Assembly (NCBI GenBank): GCA_963691655.1
Contig: OY829326.1
Location: forward strand, 91,133,235-91,197,234
Reading direction: 5' to 3'
Source: Toxonevra muliebris
Taxonomy: Eukaryota; Arthropoda; Insecta; Diptera; Pallopteridae
DNA: 64,000 nucleotides
A program made the translations under genes and the position numbers. The notes below the pieces were generated by a model. That model did not search any database. It had not been told where the DNA came from and was given only the letters and a program-made list of their open reading frames with translations. Shown here piece by piece: positions 46,525 to 57,883 of this stretch. The stretch's first letter is position 1. Each line of letters opens with the position of its first letter.

Positions 46525-47465
46525 TCGCGTTTTGTTTGGACTAAAGGAATTTTGTGTTTTAATTGATGCAATTTTAAAAGTACACGTGAAATCGCTGGAC
46601 GAGTTTTGCTTTGGTATGCAATCAGCTGTTTAGCCGCTCTCTTTCCGAGTTCCACTTGCCAATTTGAAATTAATTTTGTTCATGGTTGCATCTGTGTCTA
46701 CGTCTGTGTTTCATTTTTGTCATATGCTGTACAAATAAACATATGTATTAATATGGAAGAAATGTGCTTAATTAACTTTTTCTAAGATTTTTACTTAGTA
46801 ATAAAATTTAAGAGCGTAAGAAAAATGCTCTCTTAAAAACGGAAAAATCTGAAAAAGTACGCAAACGAAAAACCAAGGCGTATTTAACAGGGTGAATTCA
46901 TCTCTGCGAGCTCTCTCATTTTAATTGAAGAGTCAAATTTTGTAATGACAAAAAAGTGCAAAATGTGAATAAAAAGAAGTAGTGCCAAAATTCAAATTTT
47001 TAATATTCACAGCGGAAGCTATTTTTGACACTATAACTTTTACTCTCTGAGATGTCTTCACCCTGTTAAATACGCCTTGCGGAAAACTAGATAACTTACT
47101 AACAGTTGCTTAAAAACAAAAAAAAATTTATTATTTGAAAAGTACTACATATATGTACTACATATATGAATGAGGGTAATTGTTCGCTGATGGTTTTTAA
47201 TCGGGTGCAAAATGGTAAGCAATAACAATAACTGAATAATTAACAATTGGAACGCAAGCACGTCTTGCATGGTTGTATTTGCAAATACTGAAAAATTGTA
47301 TGACAAGAAAATGTAAAAGTGCACACTAGTACAACAGTGTAGCGAAATAGCACAAAGAAGGAGAAGCAAAGATAAAAGCTGGAGCAAAAAAAGAAGCAAA
47401 GAAGAAGAGTTGTGTGTGTCGGGAAAAAGGTTTTTCTTCGATATTGAACAAAAATTGAGCAAAAA
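46525..47465. promoter_or_regulatory. Divergent promoter region of RNase Z and corkscrew
   Basis: About 940 bases separate the two start codons, which point away from each other, so both promoters and 5' UTRs should lie here. I see no clear TATA box. A 204-base MITE (46875-47078) sits in the middle. The corkscrew side (47210-47460) is purine-rich and probably its 5' UTR. Confidence 0.5.
46875..47078. mobile_element. MITE in the RNase Z/corkscrew promoter region
   Basis: AAGGCGTATTTAACAGGGTG at the left is exactly inverted at the right (CACCCTGTTAAATACGCCTT). The similarity runs on for about 10 more bases on each arm (CATCTC/GAGATG). At 204 bases it is non-coding. No clear target duplication is seen. 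Confidence 0.75.
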
Positions 47466-48628
47466 ATGTCATCGCGAAGGTAAATTTAGTGAGGTGTACA
47501 AATCCAAAAAACAATTTTCCTGCACAAGCAATAATAATTTTGTGAGGAACTCAAATGTATAGTGGAAAAAAATAAATTTGCAAATCCCTATTGTTCTTAT
47601 TTCAGTATAGTTGTGTATGGTTGGTGTGTGCTGCTGCTTGCTGTTGCTGCGCTGCTGTTGCCCCTGCTACTATACTACTCGCCCCCAACATTACTCTCCC
47701 CTCATTATCAACTAGTTTTGATCTAAACCAAGAACTCGTTGCTTGCTTGAATATGCCTAGCAGATATAGCCACTGCCAGATGAATAAATTTGCATGCTCG
47801 CGCTTATTCCATATTCTCAATAATTGCATTAAAGTATTTGCTAAAAAACAGTTAAAAATTGTATTCTGTGGGGGACAAGTTTCTACTCCTTCAGCTTCTC
47901 CATTATCTGCTAGCACTTTGACATATGCACTCAGCTGTGTGCCTCTTGCTCATGTCTCGTTTTATCGTTTGTCTAATACGATTTAGTTGCTAAGCCGTCG
48001 GCAAAAATTAATATTCCACCCACTGTCATCCTTCTTTCCCTGATTGTGTTCGTTTTCTCATTGAGTACGTGTGCCCGTGCTAGTTCATATGTGTGTGTAT
48101 CGTGTTCTGTTCAGCTGACGAAGTAAAAAAGCCTTGACTGTTATCTTCTGCAAAAAAATTAGTTGAAAAACTTCATTTCTCATCATCCTTTAAAGCATAT
48201 TTTTGTGTTTCTATTGAATATCGTGTATAAAAGTCAATACGTTTTTCAGATGGTTTCATCCAACAATATCTGGTATTGAAGCTGAGAAATTACTTCAGGA
48301 ACAAGGTTTTGATGGCTCTTTTTTGGCGCGTCTCTCTTCATCGAATCCAGGCGCTTTTACGCTATCAGTTCGTCGCGGCCAGGAGGTGACACACATTAAA
48401 ATACAAAATAATGGCGATTTTTTTGATCTTTATGGCGGTGAGTAGATCATCATTACTATCAGTACGAAATGCTTTCTATATTCAGATTTTTACTTGTACA
48501 GGTGAAAAATTTGCAACGCTTCCCGAATTGGTGCAGTACTATATGGAAAATGGCGAGCTGAAGGAAAAAAATGGTCAAGTGATTGAATTAAAACAGCCGC
48601 TAATATGTGCCGAGCCAACCACCGAAAG
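47466..48628 (+). CDS. csw: Corkscrew (SHP-2 type protein tyrosine phosphatase), N-terminal part
   Basis: Corkscrew acts downstream of receptor tyrosine kinases (Torso, Sevenless, EGFR) to activate Ras/MAPK signalling. Only the first 109 residues are here, in three exons: 47466-47479, 48250-48437 and 48502-48628. The introns are GT-AG with matching phases. The protein opens [20 protein letters not shown], with the N-terminal SH2 domain at residues 6 to about 102. The phosphotyrosine-binding Arg is R32 in GSFLARLSS, and [14 protein letters not shown] lies in the C-terminal half. The last exon stops after TTER, before a GTAAGT donor, where fly Csw continues into the second SH2 domain (WFHGNLSG). 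That exon is not found downstream, so the gene runs on beyond the window after an intron of at least 15 kb. Confidence 0.95.
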
Positions 48629-49181
48629 GTAAGTCCAAAATACTTCCATAAATCTAAATCTATTTAAGTTTAAAGGCCAGTTTAACTCTTTCCGGCGCAC
48701 TACTAGAAAACGGTAAACAAATAAACGAAAATCTTCTATATTATTATCTATTTACTTATTTAATAGTAAAATTGGAGGAAAAATTATTTTTCTTTGATGG
48801 TTTTTGCCCAAAGATATGGTTAAAATCCATGAAAATAGTATAAAATCCACACCAGTGCACATAATGTGTAAATTTTATGCATGAAATTGATTGAAGCAAG
48901 CAAAACAAAAAAAAATCAGACTGGTCAAAAGTCTGTTCTAAAAAAATCACATTACTTGTCTTTTTTAAACTCGAATATTTTTTGTTTTTAATATGTAGGT
49001 ATATACTCCAATTTATTCTTGTATGTATTAAAAAAAATATTACCATTGCATATTGAAGGTAGGATTTAGATTTCTTATATGGATTTTATACCACTAACCC
49101 GGAAAGACTTAAAAAATGACGTGCTATGTATCTATTTTGGGAATACAAGGCGTATGAGTAACATTCATATATAATATATGA

Positions 49182-50077
49182 GGAGGTCCATAACAAAACG
49201 CAATAATTCCACTTTTTAAGTTTTTAGTTTTTTTGACTGAATTCAATTCTATATATTAATATCTATGTAACCATTATTATAAACCATAGCAAAGGTCAAT
49301 AATTTAACTGTAATTCAACACCGAAATAATGGTGTAGGCCAAAATGAAATATTTCCATGTCTATGCAATAAACAAATTCGAGTGAACATTAAAACAGCAA
49401 CATATCAAATAAACAGAAAATCAAAATGGAACAAAATTTTAACTTAAAACAGCAGCTAATTACTAAAAAAAGGGTTTACAAGCTAAGGGCTAACTCTTTT
49501 TATATGAAATTGCAAGAATTGAGCCTTCTAAATCTATGACCTTGTGTTTCGATATGCAGCAGGTTCAACCATTGCCACGCTCCATAGACCACCAAGGAAA
49601 TAGTGCCAATGAAACAGATGATATAACCTTCGGGGATGATACTGGAGTGAGAGTATAACAAAATGTTAATTTTTTGTAATACTTGAATGTAATAAATATC
49701 GTTGTTATGATTAAAGAGTTTTTCATTTTCCTATAAAAATTATGCAATTCAAATCAAAAAGGTATAATTACAATTTAATTTAAAGCAAAAAGCCATAATT
49801 CTAAAATCAAAACGCAACATCTACAGAGGATTCATAACAAAATGAAATAAATACTATGTGACTGACCAAAACTCAACATTTCCAAATTTGTTATCTAATT
49901 AACTTAAAAATTAATTGCCAGATAAATTAATTTATTTATGATTTGTGATTCCTAGTAAACTATTATACCATAATAATTGTTTTTAACAAAATATTTTTCC
50001 TACTGACTTTAATCAAATTTATTCGTTTGTCCTAAAAATTGTTCTGGTGAAATTAATGCGTTTTGTTATGGACCTCC
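49182..50077. mobile_element. TIR element with GGAGGTCCATAACAAAACGC ends
   Basis: The left end GGAGGTCCATAACAAAACGC is exactly complementary to the right end GCGTTTTGTTATGGACCTCC, and the arms go on pairing for about five bases after a one-base difference (AATAATT/AATTA). The element is 896 bases and has no transposase frame. It contains the 171-base block duplicated at 51535-51705. No certain target duplication is visible. Confidence 0.75.
49687..49857 (+). repeat. 171-base repeat, copy 1
   Basis: This copy matches 51535-51705 with only two substitutions by eye over 171 bases and no indel. It starts ATGTAATAAATATCGTTGTT and ends GAAATAAATACTAT. It lies inside the TIR element above. Near its end GAGGATTCATAACAAAATG resembles that element's terminal repeat. 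Confidence 0.85.
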
Positions 50078-51534
50078 ACGTATTTAATACATCTGTGGCA
50101 GTAGATTGTAGTAGCTTACGTCGAAAACCAATGTTTTGAGATGTCCTGCATTTTGTGTAAATAATGTGTGTTTTTTTAATGCAATGTTTTTACCGTCAGA
50201 GTCATTAATACATTGTTTAAAGCTAAGAACATAAAAGTTTAAAAGTATATAATTAAGAATCCCGTATTTTAATCGTTTTGTACTTAAGATTTTCTTCAAA
50301 AATTACTTTTGAACGCACCTGTTGATGCGAAAGCTTATTTTTTGGAATTTTTAATCCTCTAGTTCCCAAATTTTTGATTAACATAAACAAAATTAAAATG
50401 GAATTGATTAATATTGGCGTAAAAAGCATAAATCCGATCATAAAACCCCCAAAAAAATTATTGGGTGTGGTTTTATGAAGTGGGAAAGGTTGAATTCCTA
50501 AATGCCTTGTGAATGATCTTTTTATCAATTTGTTATTAACCCTACAAACCTTACCTTGTTTTTTGTTACGTAAATCTATTTGGGGTTCCTCTACATCCCG
50601 CTAATTTCAAAGCGGAGTTTTGATAAACTTTAAAACACAATTTAGTTTTTTTTTAAGTTTATTAAATTAATTATTCATATTAATCAAAATATTTTGGTTC
50701 AGTACCATTAGTGTATGGTCTGAATAATTTTCTGTTCATAAATATTAAGAGATTTTAAAATTATCTCGAAAGGAGGTGTCACTCACGTTTCCGTGCCACT
50801 AAATATAACCTAAATATTAATATATCATAAGTTCAGAGGTAAAACTCACTAAGTACAGATTTATTTACCATAATTTTCATAATTTAAGACAACCTTTGAT
50901 ATGGAATACAAATTGTTTGCCAAAGATTAGAAATCCGAAAAACGTTATAACTTTTGAATCAATGACATTACTTGACCAAAGTCAAAAAGCTTAATGATAG
51001 TATACGAAATGTATTTTTGTAAGCTAAAACCAATCTTGGATATCGTCTTCCATATTAGGTGCATCTTTAAAATAAACATATAAAGTATAGTGCACTCGCT
51101 ATATCGTGAATTAATATAATCCAAGAGAGTTTACTTTGGTTACCTTTTGCGATTGCCAAAATTCAACTGAAAAAAGTATCTTAACACTATAATTCAGGTA
51201 GGGTGACAAAATGCCAATGGTCATAATGGCAATTGACAATATGTCCATTACAAAGAGACATAAAGTCAATTATGTCTCTTCAAAGTTATTATGTTGTTAT
51301 AGCCATTCTTCTCAATTGAATTGACCTTTTTTTTTATTTAAAGTCATGAAATATAAAATAAGATATAATTTTTTATTCAGAAAGAAAGTATCATTTAAAC
51401 CGAAGTTGAGGTTGGAATTTATTGTGAATAGATATATCTCAAATGAATAAAATTGATAAGTGAATGAATAAAAAAAATTGTAAATTAAAAAAATAATAAT
51501 AATTTCAACATAACTTTAAATATTTAAAAATTTT

Positions 51535-51705
51535 ATGTAATAAATATCGTTGTTATGATTAAAGAGTTTGTCATTTTCCTATAAAAATTATGCAATTCAA
51601 ATCAAAAAGGTATAATTACAATTTAATTCAAAGCAAAAAGCCATAATTCTAAAATCAAAACGCAACATCTACAGAGGATTCATAACAAAATGAAATAAAT
51701 ACTAT
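51535..51705 (+). repeat. 171-base repeat, copy 2
   Basis: This is the second copy of the block at 49687-49857, in the same orientation 1.85 kb downstream, outside the TIR element. The sequence on both sides differs from that of copy 1, so only the 171 bases are shared. Confidence 0.85.
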
Positions 51706-52459
51706 ATCCAAACAGAGCAGATTATTGCGTTATTCTATTTTTATTTGTAAACCAAAATTTTTTTAAAAATATTTTTTGAAAAAAACTCCAAATTTCTTGA
51801 CAATTTTCTTAATTGTATCAAAACTATTTCTTCAATCGAATCAAAATGTTTTAACGTTAGATGAGAAATTTTTAAATCGAGTTCTTAGTTTCTAAGATAT
51901 TTGTAATAATGTGGACAAACTTTCTTTTGTTTCGATAAAAAAAAATCAATTGGCAATATCTCCAAAACCACACCATAGAATTTAAAATAGATAAATTGAT
52001 TTTCGGGCTCAGCGACCAATTTTACATAGGAATTGGATAGTGGTGTTCATTGCCCAGAAAAAAAAAATTATTTGTAAACTAATGTTATCAATCGGTTAAA
52101 TCGTCTAAAATTTACTTAAAAAGTATAGCTTATTTAGTTTGGTGGAAAAAACTGATTTCAGAATTTTGAGTATTCACTTATATGGAGCAGCCCCAGTGTG
52201 CGGCGGCTGTCAAACGCCTGTGTTTACCTCAGCTAATTTCAGCATTTAGCATATTACCATAGAGCACATAAGATAACACTGAGAGAAAGCTTACGGCGAC
52301 GTCTCTGCTTTTATGGTATGGTCGATCTCTACACGTTTAAAACCAACAAATAATTCTGCCATGAATAAATGTACATACGTATTTTGTTTTTGGTTTATAT
52401 ATATGACGTATGAATAGGTGTGAGTAAATTGCGCGAAAAATACCGAGTTAATCTGAAGT

Positions 52460-52568
52460 CAGTGTTACAAAATCAGTGCTTTTTCCACCAGACTTGGTGG
52501 ATTTTTAAAAATTAAACGCTACAATTTTTTCACTTAGTGGCAGTGCTTTTTTTTATTTGAAAACACTG
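52460..52568. repeat. Short hairpin-bearing repeat
   Basis: The stretch begins CAGTGTTACAAAATCAGTGC and ends GCAGTGC...AACACTG. It contains TCCACCAGACTTGGTGGA, a 7-pair hairpin. A related sequence in reverse lies at 13205-13273. It may be a very short hAT-like MITE, but the flanks show no matching 8-base duplication. Confidence 0.4.
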
Positions 52569-53052
52569 TTTACTTCACTCAATACGGCTTAAAGCCGACT
52601 GTTTTTGTGACAGTATATACGGTGACATAATATTTTTTCTTTTTCAAATTTAGATGGATATCGTATTTTTTTTATAACATATGAATTTTATGCGTTCTGT
52701 ATGTTAAACTATGTTATGTATGTTTTTGGTGTGTTTCCGGATTAACGCTTTTTTATAGTGTTTCGAGCCGCTACTTACAACATTTATAATAATACCTTTT
52801 CGGTTAATTTAAGCCTTCTTTCAATTATTTAACCAGTCACACAAACATTCGAATTCTTACATTTGATTTAAAATTTCGTAGAACAAAGAAAATAATGTAG
52901 CACAGAATACACTTTCGCAAGCCTGGTCTGCTTTTGAGAGTCGTACCATTAACGAATTAGAAAAATTTAAATGAAAAAAATATTTGACTCAAGAACGAAG
53001 ATTCTTCACAAAACATAAAAATTTGAATTCCAATATGTTTGTGCTGATACAT

Positions 53053-53080
53053 ATCCCGGGATCTCGTGGATTGACATCCC
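53053..53080. repeat. Solo end of the GGGATGTCA transposon family
   Basis: ATCCCGGGATCTC followed by GGATTGACATCCC resembles the right end of the element at 57884-59263 (CCCGGGAT, GGGATTGACACCC). No matching left end is seen within several kb, so it is a truncated copy. Confidence 0.5.
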
Positions 53081-53369
53081 TACTATAAATATATTCCTAG
53101 GTATATCAATACCTTAATTAAATCTTGTAGATTTTTCACAAAAACGCGTTTTTAGGAGTTCTGGTGGATTTTGAAATCCACGAATTGGCAATTGACTGTC
53201 TGAAGTGCTTTATCATTCCTTGGGAAGGTTAAGAAAAGTTAAAAAAATGGTTGGATCAAATCTATCTAAAACTAATGAAAAAGAGTATCATAAAATCATA
53301 AGTACTTCTGGTTGGTTGAATGGTCAAAATAGCCAAGAATCTAATCAGCCTTGGGTGTTTTCTTTTTGC

Positions 53370-53520
53370 CTTGCGAGAAGATCATACACATCCCGATAGG
53401 TTTAGGAAGTTTATTAATTTGTTTCTATATATTTCAGATATGTCACCCAAGTTCGTCCTAAAGCCAGGCATTCGCAGAGAACATGAAATATACTTAGTTT
53501 CTTGACAGTGTGATATAGCA
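53370..53520 (-). pseudogene. LINE C-terminal knuckle fragment
   Basis: The minus-strand frame near 53510-53450 reads KLSIFHVLCECLALGRTW, the H-x-L-C-x-C-x-A-L pattern found after the RNase H domain of Jockey-type LINEs. Stops follow. It may be part of the same dead element as the RNase H fragment at 54.7-55.2 kb, but 1.2 kb of unrelated sequence separates them. Confidence 0.5.
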
Positions 53521-54516
53521 TTGGATTTAAACCTAGTAGATGAGAAGATAAATGTAATGACGTTTCGTCGCTCTTACATCAACATTTTCTAAATCATTTA
53601 AAAATTTCTAGTTGCATTCCTTTTAATAATCATTAATTTGATAATTATATTAATTTATTGTCAACATATTTCAATTTCAAGTGCAAGTATATATGACGTT
53701 TGTTTTAAATTACTTAGCAATTTGAATTCAATTTGATGTAAATCATATTATTTTTAATTGCTAAAAATCAATCTTATAATTTATGTAGGTAATTTGAAAT
53801 CTCATAAAAGTTAATATTGATAATTGAAAAGTTTTTCTATTTTAAACGGGCTATTTTTCAAAAGTGATAAGCCACAAAATTAAAAATTAAAAGTTTTGAG
53901 CGTAGAATAGGATATTACTAGTGTCTACATTTGATCGATTGTAGCTGAACATTTTACAAAGTAGCTGTCATTTCATTGCTCAATAGAATGGACGAATAAT
54001 ATTAGTTTTAGTATCTTTTTGGTTTATCATGTTTTAAAAATAAACCCCATAATTATTTAAGGCGACATGTCCATTGCTCAAGTCGAAAAAACGCAAACTT
54101 CAAAATTGATTAAAAAAAAGAAAGAAAAAATGCGATAGATAACAACTTGAAATTTTTTATTTATTTTATAATCCATCTAATTATTTTTAACTATTTTTTG
54201 TTTTCAATTTGGTTCAATAGTTTTTCTGTAGATGACGTCCAAAAAAATATAGGCCAGCGGGTGTCATAGAAGTCCTCCGGGTGCTCTAAAACAAAAAAAT
54301 CAATAAAAATCTTAAAACATACATAATTTTCTATAAAATAGACTATTATGAAGCTATAATAATTAAAAATGATTCTTTGGCAAAGCTTTAATTAAAAAAA
54401 AAAACGAATTTTGCACCAAAATGGCCCCTTCAAAGGGCTGTAAAAAAAACTAAGAAACCTACAATCGTAAAATAGTCTATGTTCTAAAAAAAATATTTCT
54501 GACCAAAATAAGCCTA

Positions 54517-55548
54517 CCCAACAAACTGTAGCATTCGAAACGAATTCAAAAATGAGCCCGGTAACGTGTCTTCGCTACAACATTCGAAACGAGTTCGGCT
54601 TGGTAAAGTGGAAAATAAAAAAAAAAAAAAATGTATTTGTCAAAAATTGTTTTTTATTCAATTCAAATTCAATTTCGAGTATTCTAATCCTGGTCTATGT
54701 ACCCAGTATAATTTCCTTTGATTTTTTTCTTCTTTCCTAATTAGTATAGAGTTCCTCTTAATTAGTTAGTAGTGTTCCTTTACCTATTTCACAGAATGGC
54801 TTCGGACCTACGAAAGGAGTTGATGTTCCTTTCTTTGCTAGTGTATCCGCAGATTCATTCCCTTTAATCCCAATATGACCCGGAACCCAAAGGATCCAAA
54901 CCCGATTATTTAACCCAAGTGTATTTAGTTTATCAAGGCACTCCATCACCAGTTTTGAGGTAACCTGGTGAGACTTAAATGCATTGATAGCCGCTTGGCT
55001 ATCGGTTAGTATCGCAATGTTTTGGTTCCGGCGCTTGAGATTAAAGTATGCACACCGATCAATTGCGTATATTACCGCTTGAAAGATACTGGTGCACCTA
55101 CTTATGGGCTCAGAGTATTTTATCGTCGGCCCAGATACTCTAGCACCGGTTCCTTCTTTTCAGTGAGAGAACCGTCTGTGTACCATGTTATCATATGCTC
55201 GGACTGCTAATAAGTCCGTCTTAAAAAATACAATCACTGCAACTGAAATTAGAAGAACATGTTCCTTTTGTTTCTTGGTAATATTATTAAATTAAAATTT
55301 TTCAAAAACGCCTCTTAAATGTTTTAATCAAATAACTTTTGGTTTCGTAAACGATTCGCTAATGATGCTCGTTTGCAAAGGAATTCTCGAGTTAGAGATG
55401 AATTCATAAGCGAAATCAAAAACGAATTCGTTAATGAAAAGGCAATTCCTCAAGAAAACGAACTCGTTAATGATATTCGTTTTCGAAAAATTTTATCGTC
55501 ATAATGAATTTGGTTTAAATTAGAAACGAATTCGTCTGGTTTATTGGG
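54517..55548. mobile_element. Possible TIR element enclosing a LINE RNase H fragment
   Basis: CCCAACAAAC at the left edge is nearly inverted at the right edge (GTTTATTGGG). Next to both edges lie several copies of AACGAATTC/GAATTCGTT (54540-54600 and 55340-55530), many palindromic. The LINE RNase H fragment lies between the two arrays. Exact borders and any target duplication are unclear. Confidence 0.45.
54745..55215 (-). pseudogene. LINE RNase H domain fragment
   Basis: On the minus strand WYTDGSLTEKKEP gives the first Asp motif of LINE RNase H, then (after frameshifts) IFQAVIYAIDRCAYF, NIAILTDSQAAINAF and WILWVPGHIGIKGNESAD. These are the four core motifs in order. Stops and shifts show it is dead. 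No reverse transcriptase is left upstream. Confidence 0.75.
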
Positions 55549-55850
55549 CAGGTAGAACAAAATCCATCAAGTATTTTAAAAGTTAGAGTACCCGCCTATT
55601 TGAAAAAGTATGTTTCGAGAAAAACGTTTTTAAAGAATCGTGCAGCTGCCGCGCGTGTATGAAATTCTTATAATACTCATAATATACGCTCTTTTATATG
55701 TAAACGCGTATATTTCAAAAACCATATTTTTTTTATAAAATTTTAGACACGTATTTTAGACACTATACGGAACCATTTTATGCAAAAAAAAATAATTTTT
55801 TAGACCCGAGCAATGGACACGTTCCCTTAAATTACTCTTAGTTTCGTATG

Positions 55851-56330
55851 CACAGTCATTAGTTAACCAATTGGTTAACTAAAATAATGACTATAGTTTA
55901 ACTAATGTTTCATTTTCACAGCACTTTAGTTAACCAAAACAATGAAGAAGACAAAAATATGGCAGCTTGGTTAAATTTGTAGATGGATCATGTAAAAAAA
56001 TTATGTTTTTATTTATGTTTGTTTGTGGATTGAAAAAAAAATTATCGAAAACTGTGGATAACGCAGCTAATTTTAGCGATGAACAAATGAAAACACTTTT
56101 TAAAACGCAAAAACATATTGTTTAAATATTTTACAAATGCATTTTAGGTACAAAGGCATCAATAAATTTAATTCTGAAATAATATTTAAGAAATTTTTTA
56201 TTTTCACCAAACGAATTTAGATTGTATTTCATCAGCTGCTGGCATTTAGGAGTTTAACTTATGGCCAATTAAGGACTGAAAATTAAATGTTATTAGTTAA
56301 ACCCTTGTCATTAGTTAACTAATAATTGTG
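55851..56330. mobile_element. MITE with TTAGTTAAC-rich ends
   Basis: The left end CACAGTCATTAGTTAACC is related by inversion to the right end (AGTTAACTAATAATTGTG). TTAGTTAACTAA-type palindromes recur at least six times near both ends. It is about 480 bases and non-coding. The family is not identified. Confidence 0.5.
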
Positions 56331-57883
56331 AATCCGGCCTTTAGAGGTATTCATTTAATTACCAAACAGTAATGTCAGCAACAGAATATATAGAATATAC
56401 ATGTCAGCAGCAGAAATTTTCATCGACACAATTACTGTATTCGTGAAATTTAATATTAAAGATGTGAAAACTATGCAGATAATTAATGATTAAACTTAAT
56501 TCACTACGCATACCAAAATACATTGCTCTTAACACTTTGACGCCCGAATTCCAATGACGCTTGATATAAACCTCTTGAAATTATGGTTACTTATGTCTTC
56601 CACAATCACGATACCAAATTTCATGCGTCTATATTGATTCGTTTGCCCTTTATTCAAGCTTAAAAGCAAATAGCTGTGGAGCTGTAGACAACCACTGGAT
56701 AATCCGATTCCTTCAATTTTTTGATTTTCATATTCTATTATATTTTATAAACATATTTGACAAAAAAAATTTCCGCTTAGTAATAATTAAACGCTGAGTG
56801 TAAAAGATTTTACCAAAAATTCATAGATTACGATTTTTTTGCAGTTACTGATAAAAATAAATTGCAGATTCAGATTCCTCGTACCCGAAACCCCCAAAAA
56901 GACCTTTTGATGGTAAAGATATTTGCATTTAAATGAATTTAAATTTTTTAAAATACTCCTCGGCGATCATAAACTTCAAAATGAAAAAACCGCTTAAAAT
57001 CGCCAACATGGGAAAACTGAGAAATTACTTTTCTATATACAACCCAAGCTTTCAGAAAAACTTGGTATCATCCATTTCCAAGAAAAAAACCCAAAATGCT
57101 GTACAGTGTTGGTATATAAACTTATTTTCCTTTTTTTATTTAATAACTTAATGGTAAAAATGTGTCTCAAGTGGAATTACATTTCAGGAAGATGGCTCGA
57201 AACAACTGCAGTCATAATATTTTAAATATCTAATGGGATCTCTGACACAGAGAATCAGATGACAAGGTTGCAGTCTTATGTAGTATATTACTGAACCCCG
57301 AGAATCAATTCACCAAATTAGCTTTTTCTCCAAGAATGTAGTAAATTATATTTGAATGTTACAATTGTCTCTTAAAAACGTTTACAATCATGTGTAATTT
57401 AGAATTTGGAGTACGTTGAAATGTTACTCACCAATACTTTCCAATAATCTTCCTAAAATCTATGGCTCAATAATAAGGCTATGTCACCAGTATAGCTCTC
57501 TTCTTCTTCCCGATTTATTCTTCTAATTCTTATGCCAAATAAATCAAGCAAAAAAATATGAGAGCAAAATAAATCAGTTGTTTCGTTATGAATTTAACAG
57601 AACAAAGGGATTTCCAACTCTGCATACGAAAACAAAATATACGGTCGATTTCGTTTTTGTAGCGCTGCTATAACCTTATTATTGAGCCATGCTAAAAACA
57701 TTTAAAAATTATAATTTGTTTTTAAAATATGATCAGTTAAAAATGTTCTGCATAAAGGAAAAAAGAGTAGAAGTGCTTGGGTATTGTCAAATTATCATTT
57801 AAGGAAATGAGTCGCTGAAAATATTCGTACTTATTAATAATTCTTTAAATTGATATAAAAAATGTGTTACTTACATACATACT

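Noticed and set aside
47591..47986. 131-codon frame in the first corkscrew intron
   Set aside because: It lies between well-supported exons, has no homology, and its Cys/Ala runs come from GCTGCT-type repeats.
55022..55210. Plus-strand 62-codon frame
   Set aside because: It is antisense to the LINE RNase H fragment, which has clear motifs on the minus strand.
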